DNA of 11,068 nucleotides from Clostridia bacterium (GTDB taxonomy: Bacteria > Bacillota > Clostridia > UMGS1810), in the NCBI GenBank assembly GCA_017629325.1, contig JAGBXL010000049.1:1-11068 (forward strand), in the 5' to 3' direction. The notes beneath the pieces are model-generated. The model was not told the DNA's origin, ran no database searches, and worked only from the letters and a program-made list of their open reading frames with translations. Below are positions 7,020 through 11,068 of the stretch, piece after piece (within the stretch, counting starts at the first letter, position 1; each line of letters starts with the position of its first letter). The position numbers and the translations under genes were made by a program.

Positions 7020-8027
7020 TTACTTAAACATATTCAGACTTTGAGCCAAATCGGAAACAGGAATATCTGAAAGATTAAACTCCCCTATTTTATCTACGGT
7101 TACAACAGTTACGAGGCTGCCTTTTGTTTTTTTATCGTGTGTCATTATTTCAAAAACTTTTTCACAATCTATTTTACATTCTGTTGGAAGATTAAGCTTT
7201 TTTAAAACGGGTACAAGGCGGTTTCTCACCTCGATTGAACACATTGGAAGCATACCCAGTGCAACACATTCGCCATGATAGAGAGATGATAAATTCTCAA
7301 AGCTTTCTATGCCGTGGCCTATTGTGTGGCCAAAATTTAAAATTTTTCTAAGCCCTGTTTCTTTTTCGTCTTCTTCGACAACTGATCTTTTTATTCTTAA
7401 AGATTTTTCTATTATTTTTTCAATATTATTTTCTATGTTTTCATTTTCAAAAATTTCAAAAAGCTCACTATCTGACGTGAGCGCCATTTTTACAGCTTCT
7501 GCAAGACCATTTGAAACTTGTCTGGCAGGAAGGGTTTTTAAAAGGCTAACATCTATAAGAACCTTTTTTGGCGGATAAAAAGCACCGACTATATTTTTTA
7601 TTTTGCCTAAATTTATTGCAGTTTTTCCGCCAATGGAGGAATCAACCTGAGAAAGAACTGTTGTGGGGATATTATAAAAATCTATACCGCGCATATAACA
7701 TGCAGCTGCAAAACCTGAAAGATCACCTACTACACCGCCGCCTACTGCCACAACACAATCACAGCGGGAAAAGTTATTTTCCATTAAAGAAATTTGAAGT
7801 TCTTCAAAAACTTTTAAAGATTTGCTGCCTTCGCCCTGGGGAACTGTTTTTATTATTGGCTCTTTGCAAAATGATGCAACAGTTTTTGCATAATCCTCAG
7901 GCACACCGCTATCGGTTATAATAAGAACTTTTCTATTTAAATTAAGATATTTATCTGCCTTTTGAAGACAATTCTTTTCTATAACTATTTCATAGTCAAA
8001 CTGACTTGTTTTTACGGGAATTATCAT
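7020..8027 (-). CDS. aroB: 3-dehydroquinate synthase
   Basis: Cyclises DAHP to 3-dehydroquinate using NAD+ as a transient cofactor and a divalent metal, the second shikimate-pathway step. The 335-residue length is normal for bacterial AroB. The glycine-rich NAD-binding stretch VGGGVVGDLSGF (95-106) is followed by the family core NIPTTVLSQVDSSIGGKTA (119-137) and KNIVGAFYPP (144-153). Predicted zinc ligands are E177 (GLAEAVK), H234 (NFGHTIGH) and H251 (YHGE). It is the first gene of the five-gene operon. A consensus promoter lies about 42 nt upstream of the ATG, and the ribosome binding site is modest (AAAGG about 11 nt upstream). The short leader shows no T-box, leader peptide or attenuator hairpin. 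Its stop codon overlaps the aroA Shine-Dalgarno sequence. Confidence 0.97.
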   Translation of the reverse strand: MIIPVKTSQFDYEIVIEKNCLQKADKYLNLNRKVLIITDSGVPEDYAKTVASFCKEPIIKTVPQGEGSKSLKVFEELQISLMENNFSRCDCVVAVGGGVVGDLSGFAAACYMRGIDFYNIPTTVLSQVDSSIGGKTAINLGKIKNIVGAFYPPKKVLIDVSLLKTLPARQVSNGLAEAVKMALTSDSELFEIFENENIENNIEKIIEKSLRIKRSVVEEDEKETGLRKILNFGHTIGHGIESFENLSSLYHGECVALGMLPMCSIEVRNRLVPVLKKLNLPTECKIDCEKVFEIMTHDKKTKGSLVTVVTVDKIGEFNLSDIPVSDLAQSLNMFK

Positions 8028-8075
8028 ATTTTTTCCAACCTTTATAATAAAATAAAAACTTTATATTAACAAAAA

Positions 8076-8104
8076 ATTATATCACTTTTAGAAGATTTAG
8101 TCAA
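8076..8104 (-). promoter_or_regulatory. Promoter of the aroB-aroA-tyrA-aroF-pheA operon
   Basis: TTGACT (8099-8104), a 17-bp spacer and a perfect TATAAT (8076-8081). The predicted start near 8069 gives a 42-nt AT-rich leader without obvious structure. It lies downstream of the terminator of the preceding co-directional hydrolase gene, so the aro operon is an independent unit. No operator-like palindrome overlaps the core promoter. Confidence 0.88.
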
Positions 8105-8194
8105 TGAAAGTGCTTATAAAATTAGTTTTTAAAAGAAAAGATTTTTGTATAAATTTATATATTTATATGCATAAACCCGGTTTTATACAGAATA

Positions 8195-8227
8195 AAACGG
8201 ATGTGAAGCTTTTGTTCACATCCGTTT
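8195..8227 (-). terminator. Rho-independent terminator of the MBL-fold hydrolase gene
   Basis: A perfect 13-bp stem (AAACGGATGTGAA paired with TTCACATCCGTTT) with a 7-nt loop begins 8 nt after the hydrolase stop codon. On the minus strand the stem ends in TTTT. On the plus strand it is followed by GGGC, so it acts on minus-strand transcripts only. The rest of 8028-8235 holds the aro promoter and otherwise nothing I recognise. Confidence 0.88.
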
Positions 8228-8235
8228 GGGCTATT

Positions 8236-9096
8236 TCAAAGTTCTATTTTATGAGTTCCGTCTTTGGTTACATAGTGTTTTTTAACACCCAGAATATCCA
8301 TCCATTTTCGCGTTAGAGCCGTGCCATACATACGAAGTCTGCCATTTTTGGTCTGGGTTTTTGTGTCGCTCAAATACCAGGGTAAAATCTCTTCGTTATA
8401 GAGCTTTTCAGGGCAGCACCAAAGGCATATATCGGGCATAATTTCGGCATATACATCAAAGCCGACATTCATGTGTCCGTGATGCGCCATTTGCACTATG
8501 TCGGACTTTAAAAGATGGCGTGATTCCCTGAATAATATATCACCTGCCTCGGGGCCTAAATCACCCAAAAACAAAACCGATTTATTTGGTGTTGTTATTT
8601 TAAATGCCAGTGAACTATCGTTTACAACATTGGAATAAAGCCCTTCGTGCCAGGTGTAGATAAAATCTATTTTGCATTCATCAATACAGATTGTTTCGCC
8701 CTGCTCTGCAATATGAGTTTTATCTGAAAAGATTGGAAGAAGTTTATTGAATTCGGGAAGCATTTCATTTAACTCTTCTCTATGGTATTTATAATTGGGA
8801 ACATTTTTATTTTCAATAAGTTCATAAGGTAAAAAATTATATATTATTTTTTCAATATCAAAATCAATACCACCGTTTTTTTGAAATTCACTAACAAAGC
8901 CGCCTATATGGTCTATGTGAGGGTGAGTTAATATCCATGCAGAAATGTGCCTGCCTGCAATATGCTTTTTTAAACTTGGCATATCAGCTTCTCTGCCGCC
9001 ATCTATAACTATAACATTATTCTTCTTTGTAACAATAACAAAAGACATCATATATTCTGATGTTTCTTTTATTTGATAGAGAACTGTTTTGTTCAT
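8236..9096 (-). CDS. Stand-alone MBL-fold hydrolase, ComEC C-terminal-domain-like
   Basis: A predicted cytoplasmic metallo-beta-lactamase-fold hydrolase of unknown substrate. The 286-residue protein has IDGG at 31-34, the metal-binding THPHIDHIGG motif (H58, H60, D62, H63), a NDSSLAFKI strand (159-167), FLGDLG with D179, and AHHGH at 204-208. The NDSSL, GDLG and HHG set resembles the hydrolase domain of the ComEC/Rec2 DNA-uptake protein, but no transmembrane segments, OB domain or signal peptide are present. An insertion of roughly 75 residues rich in charged and aromatic residues lies between the first motif and NDSSL. The start is ATG 9094-9096 with AAGGAG (9104-9109) at 7 nt. It is monocistronic, with its own promoter and terminator, and divergent from metF. 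Homologues act on phosphodiester or other ester bonds; the activity of this one cannot be assigned. An RNase Z or glyoxalase II role seems less likely from the motifs. Confidence 0.85.
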   Translation of the reverse strand: MNKTVLYQIKETSEYMMSFVIVTKKNNVIVIDGGREADMPSLKKHIAGRHISAWILTHPHIDHIGGFVSEFQKNGGIDFDIEKIIYNFLPYELIENKNVPNYKYHREELNEMLPEFNKLLPIFSDKTHIAEQGETICIDECKIDFIYTWHEGLYSNVVNDSSLAFKITTPNKSVLFLGDLGPEAGDILFRESRHLLKSDIVQMAHHGHMNVGFDVYAEIMPDICLWCCPEKLYNEEILPWYLSDTKTQTKNGRLRMYGTALTRKWMDILGVKKHYVTKDGTHKIEL

Positions 9097-9124
9097 TTAT
9101 ATTCTCCTTATTTTTAATAGTATT

Positions 9125-9153
9125 ATTTTATATTAAGCTATATAAAATGTCAA
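9125..9153 (-). promoter_or_regulatory. Promoter of the MBL-fold hydrolase gene
   Basis: A perfect TTGACA (9148-9153), a 17-bp spacer and TAAAAT (9125-9130). The predicted start near 9118 gives a leader of about 22 nt carrying the AAGGAG site. Its -35 is 12 bp from the -35 of the divergent metF promoter. Confidence 0.85.
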
Positions 9154-9165
9154 TTATAAATGGTG

Positions 9166-9194
9166 TTGACGAGTTTTTTATTTGATGATAGAAT
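9166..9194 (+). promoter_or_regulatory. metF promoter
   Basis: TTGACG (9166-9171), a 17-bp spacer and TAGAAT (9189-9194), with a TG one base before the -10 (extended -10). The predicted start near 9201 leaves only about 23 nt before the metF ATG, too short for an S-box/SAM riboswitch or a T-box. Any methionine-dependent control would have to act at the promoter. Confidence 0.8.
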
Positions 9195-9223
9195 GTAGCT
9201 ATATCATTGAACGGAGAAAACTT

Positions 9224-10102
9224 ATGAAAATTATAAATTTATTAAAAGAAGAAAAACTCTCTCTTTCTTTTGAGGTTTTTCCGCCGAAAACAGAAACAAG
9301 TTTTGAAAGTGTTAAATCTGCAACCGAAGAAATTGCCAAACTCAAGCCGGCATTTATGAGCGTTACCTATGGTGCAGGCGGAGGAACTAGCAAATATACC
9401 CTTGATATTGCAAAAAACATAAAGAAAATGTATGGTGTGCCTACTCTTGCCCATTTAACCTGTGTTTCTTCAACAAGGGAAACTGTTAGAGAAAGAATAG
9501 AAGAAATTAAAGAAGCGGGCATTGAAAATGTTATGGCACTGCGGGGCGATATTCCAAAAGAAATGGAAAATGATGACAGAAACAAATGGGACTACAAGCA
9601 CGCAATAAACCTTGTTTACGAATTAAAAAGCTTTGAGCCAAGCCTATGTATTGGGGCTGCATGTTACCCCGAAATTCACCCCGAAAGTACAAACCAAAAA
9701 GATGACATTAAGCACCTTAAAGAAAAGGTTGATGCAGGCTGCGACTTCTTGACAACACAGATGTTTTTTGACAATAATTTATTATATAACTTTTTATATA
9801 AAATAAGAGAAGCCGGTATAACCGTTCCCGTTATACCCGGTATAATGCCTATTACAAATGCAAATCAGGTTGAAAGAGCTATAAAGCTTTCGGGCTCGTT
9901 TATGCCCCAAAGATTTAAAAGTCTGGTTGATAAATTTGGCTCGTCGCCATCTGCTATGAAGCAAGCAGGCATTGCCTATGCAACCGACCAGATTATTGAC
10001 CTTTATGCAAATAACATTACCAATGTGCATGTTTACTCAATGAATAAGCCTGATGTGGCAGAGAAAATACAGAGTAATTTAAGTGATATACTGGGAAGAT
10101 AA
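9224..10102 (+). CDS. metF: 5,10-methylenetetrahydrofolate reductase
   Basis: Flavoprotein that reduces 5,10-methylenetetrahydrofolate to 5-methyltetrahydrofolate, the methyl donor for methionine synthase. The 292-residue TIM barrel is near the usual length (E. coli 296). Family motifs run in order: SFEVFPPK with E17 (E. coli E28), SVTYGAGG at 46-53, HLTC at 77-80, ALRGD with D109 (E. coli D120), IGAACYPEIHPES at 143-155, DFLTTQMFFD with Q179 (E. coli Q183) at 174-183, and VIPGIMPI at 203-210. The start is ATG 9224, preceded by CGGAGA 6 nt upstream. An in-frame ATG at 9182 lies inside the promoter and is rejected. It is a single-gene unit with a bidirectional terminator 98 nt downstream. No metH, metE or folD lies nearby. 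Without a visible FeS partner gene such as metV, it looks like the ordinary NAD(P)H-dependent type, but electron-donor specificity cannot be read. Confidence 0.97.
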   Translation: MKIINLLKEEKLSLSFEVFPPKTETSFESVKSATEEIAKLKPAFMSVTYGAGGGTSKYTLDIAKNIKKMYGVPTLAHLTCVSSTRETVRERIEEIKEAGIENVMALRGDIPKEMENDDRNKWDYKHAINLVYELKSFEPSLCIGAACYPEIHPESTNQKDDIKHLKEKVDAGCDFLTTQMFFDNNLLYNFLYKIREAGITVPVIPGIMPITNANQVERAIKLSGSFMPQRFKSLVDKFGSSPSAMKQAGIAYATDQIIDLYANNITNVHVYSMNKPDVAEKIQSNLSDILGR

Positions 10103-10114
10103 AATGTAGAGGCA

Positions 10115-10174
10115 TTTGACATCGATTTTGACACACATTTTCAAGTATTTTTAGGTATTTTTAGTGCTTTTCAG
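10115..10174. repeat. Short tandem direct repeats between metF and the tRNA-Pro 3' end
   Basis: Two adjacent repeat families occur. TTTGACA appears at 10115-10121 and 10127-10133 (12-nt period). Next to them, GTATTTTTAG is repeated perfectly at 10145-10154 and 10155-10164, with a degenerate third copy at 10165-10174. The stretch is non-coding. The TTGACA-like words have no -10 at a suitable distance, so they are not promoters. Small direct repeats next to a tRNA 3' end can be integrase arm sites or integration scars, but no integrase gene or second copy of the tRNA end is in the window. Confidence 0.5.
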
Positions 10175-10199
10175 GATTTATTTAAGGTAACAAAAAACC

Positions 10200-10231
10200 C
10201 TTAAAAACGCCGTTTTCTCGGTGTTTTTAAG
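10200..10231. terminator. Bidirectional terminator between metF and the tRNA operon
   Basis: A 13-bp stem with one G-T pair (10200-10212 with 10219-10231) closes a 6-nt loop. On the plus strand it is followed by six T (10234-10239), terminating metF. On the minus strand it is followed, after GG, by six T (10197-10192), terminating the tRNA transcript that ends 15 nt before it. Confidence 0.88.
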
Positions 10232-10245
10232 AGTTTTTTAAGTTA

Positions 10246-10318
10246 TCGGAGTGACAGGACTTGAACCTGCGGCCCCTAGACCCCCAGTCTAGTGCGCTAC
10301 CAGCTGCGCTACACCCCG
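10246..10318 (-). tRNA. tRNA-Pro (anticodon GGG)
   Basis: A 73-nt cloverleaf. The acceptor stem CGGGGTG/CACTCCG has one G-U pair; the D-arm is GCGC/GCGC; the anticodon stem CTAGA/TCTAG holds loop CTGGGGG with anticodon GGG; the T-arm is GCAGG-TTCAAGT-CCTGT; the discriminator is A. No CCA is encoded. It is the second gene of a two-tRNA operon, 10 nt after tRNA-Arg. Confidence 0.97.
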
Positions 10319-10328
10319 CTATTATGTA

Positions 10329-10402
10329 CGCGCCTAAGTGGATTCGAACCACCGGCCTAACGCTTAGGAGGCGTTCGCTCTATCCTACTGAGCTATAGGC
10401 GC
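10329..10402 (-). tRNA. tRNA-Arg (anticodon CCT)
   Basis: A 74-nt cloverleaf. It has a perfect acceptor stem GCGCCTA/TAGGCGC, D-arm GCTC/GAGC, anticodon stem AACGC/GCGTT with loop CTCCTAA (anticodon CCT, reading AGG), T-arm GGTGG-TTCGAAT-CCACT and discriminator G. No CCA is encoded. It is the first gene of the tRNA operon, about 35 nt after the predicted transcription start. Confidence 0.97.
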
Positions 10403-10443
10403 ATATCAGTTAAATCCGTGGCGCTATTTTCAAGCACTTAGTT

Positions 10444-10472
10444 ATAATACAATAAAATCATTAGTTTGTCAA
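10444..10472 (-). promoter_or_regulatory. Promoter of the tRNA-Arg-tRNA-Pro operon
   Basis: A perfect TTGACA (10467-10472), a 17-bp spacer and TATTAT (10444-10449). The predicted start is near 10437. With the bidirectional terminator it defines a complete two-tRNA transcription unit. Confidence 0.85.
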
Positions 10473-10484
10473 GCTATTTGAAAC

Positions 10485-10557
10485 AAAAAAATACATAAAA
10501 TTAGCCACTTATTAAACCTTTTGTTTTGCATTTGTTACAAAAGAAAAGCTTAATAAG
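10485..10557 (-). terminator. Possible terminator of the thioredoxin reductase gene
   Basis: The stop codon region can form a stem pairing CTTATTAA (10550-10557 side) with TTAATAAG (10508-10515 side). It encloses CTTTTGT/ACAAAAG (10537-10543 with 10518-10524) around a 12-nt loop. A run of seven T on the minus strand (10485-10491) lies 16 nt beyond the stem, which is far for a standard terminator. The outer arm also overlaps the coding end, so this is tentative. Confidence 0.35.
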
Positions 10558-11068
10558 GAATTCCTGCAATATAGTTATATGCTTCAAGAGCAGATACGCA
10601 TCCGTCGGAGGCTGCATTTACAAGCTGACGGTATTTTTGGCTGCGGCTGTCGCCTGCTGCATACAAGCCGGGGGTTATGGTACGGCAGTTTTTGTTTGTT
10701 ATTATATATCCGTTTTCGTCGAACTCTGCAAGGGATATAAACATGGAATTATCGGAATCCATACCAATCGCTTCAAATACGCCCGAAACATCTAATTTTC
10801 TTAAAGAATTATTCTCTGTTGATATAAGTTCTATTGATGAAAGCAAATCATTTCCAATAAACTTATTTACCCTATATGATTTTAAAACAGTTATATTATT
10901 TTTTTCGACAAGTTTATCCGTTAAAACTTTGCTTGCCCTGAATTCGTTTCTTCTTAAAATAAGGTAAACCTCCTTGCATATTCCCGAAAGGTGAAGTGCC
11001 TCTCCTACTGCCGTGTTGCCTCCGCCTACAACGGCAACTGTTTTATTTTTATAGAACATGCCGTCGCA
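10550..11068 (-). CDS. trxB: Thioredoxin reductase, C-terminal part (cut by window edge)
   Basis: NADPH-dependent flavoenzyme that reduces thioredoxin. The reading frame stays open to the window edge, where it reads Cys-Asp-Gly. That Cys (11066-11068) is the position of the second cysteine of the CxxC redox pair, so roughly the first 135 residues lie outside. Visible here are the NADPH-binding VVGGGNTAVGEA (Rossmann glycines) and the RRNEFRAS segment (in place of the usual HRRxxFRA, with the arginines that bind the NADPH phosphate). The C-terminal FAD-binding half follows, with PGLYAAGD, RQLVNAASDG and the closing EAYNYI. The arginines favour an NADPH-type enzyme over a ferredoxin-dependent one. 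An internal ATG (11057-11059) is not the start. No thioredoxin gene lies downstream; the tRNA operon follows on the same strand. Confidence 0.93.
   Translation of the reverse strand, partial: CDGMFYKNKTVAVVGGGNTAVGEALHLSGICKEVYLILRRNEFRASKVLTDKLVEKNNITVLKSYRVNKFIGNDLLSSIELISTENNSLRKLDVSGVFEAIGMDSDNSMFISLAEFDENGYIITNKNCRTITPGLYAAGDSRSQKYRQLVNAASDGCVSALEAYNYIAGIPY

Noticed and set aside
8028..8075. T-box or attenuator ahead of aroB
   Set aside because: The leader is about 42 nt, AT-rich, without stem-loops or a leader peptide with aromatic codons.
8169..8186. AAACCCGGTTTT quasi-palindrome as an operator
   Set aside because: It is short, more than 60 bp upstream of the aro -35 element, and a single copy; chance occurrence in AT-rich DNA is likely.
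8104..8316. Plus-strand 70-codon open frame downstream of the aro promoter region
   Set aside because: No Shine-Dalgarno sequence, low-complexity AT-rich composition, and it runs through the hydrolase terminator and the 3' end of the hydrolase coding region on the other strand.
9182..9223. Upstream in-frame ATG extending metF by 14 residues
   Set aside because: It lies inside the metF promoter, upstream of the -10 hexamer, has no ribosome binding site, and the downstream ATG at 9224 has a well-spaced CGGAGA.
9154..9223. SAM riboswitch (S-box) or T-box controlling metF
   Set aside because: The predicted leader is only about 23 nt, too short for either, and no terminator-like hairpin precedes the ATG.
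10115..10152. TTGACA words after metF as promoters
   Set aside because: No -10-like hexamer occurs 16-18 bp downstream of either word, and no gene follows on the plus strand.

Overview
This AT-rich window looks like a chromosomal segment of an anaerobic Firmicute, probably of the class Clostridia. The support is the low GC content, consensus SigA-type promoters, AGGAGG-type ribosome binding sites, tRNA genes without an encoded CCA, and clostridial-looking protein sequences (for example the CGSTLR loop in EPSP synthase). No species can be named from the sequence alone. Almost everything reads as core metabolism or RNA/translation machinery. There is no phage, insertion sequence, CRISPR array or defence locus.

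Layout, left to right. (1) On the minus strand lies rpsO-pnp (2577 down to 15), ribosomal protein S15 followed by polynucleotide phosphorylase. Each gene is preceded by a structured leader, and rpsO has a near-perfect promoter. (2) On the minus strand lies a compact five-gene aromatic amino acid operon, transcribed aroB-aroA-tyrA-aroF-pheA (8027 down to 2777). A consensus promoter at 8076-8104 drives it. It encodes the first step (DAHP synthase), dehydroquinate synthase, EPSP synthase and both branch-point enzymes toward phenylalanine and tyrosine. The dehydroquinase, shikimate dehydrogenase, shikimate kinase and chorismate synthase genes are not here. (3) A stand-alone metallo-beta-lactamase-fold hydrolase resembling the ComEC C-terminal domain (9096 down to 8236) has its own promoter and a strong terminator. 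It is divergent from (4) metF, methylenetetrahydrofolate reductase, on the plus strand (9224-10102); the two promoters stand back to back. (5) A bidirectional terminator at 10200-10231 separates metF from a convergent tRNA-Arg(CCT)-tRNA-Pro(GGG) operon on the minus strand. (6) The right edge holds the C-terminal part of thioredoxin reductase (minus strand), cut at the second cysteine of its CxxC motif.

How the genes work together. The aro operon supplies chorismate and commits it to Phe and Tyr. No T-box, leader peptide or attenuator is visible in its roughly 40-nt leader, so control is probably allosteric, through the ACT domain of PheA and through DAHP synthase. rpsO and pnp are likely controlled after transcription through their leader RNAs. 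No clearly novel multi-gene system was found. The points most worth a second look are the rpsO and pnp leader structures, natural substitutions in the glyphosate-binding loop of AroA, the orphan ComEC-like hydrolase, and a short repeat cluster between metF and the tRNA-Pro 3' end.
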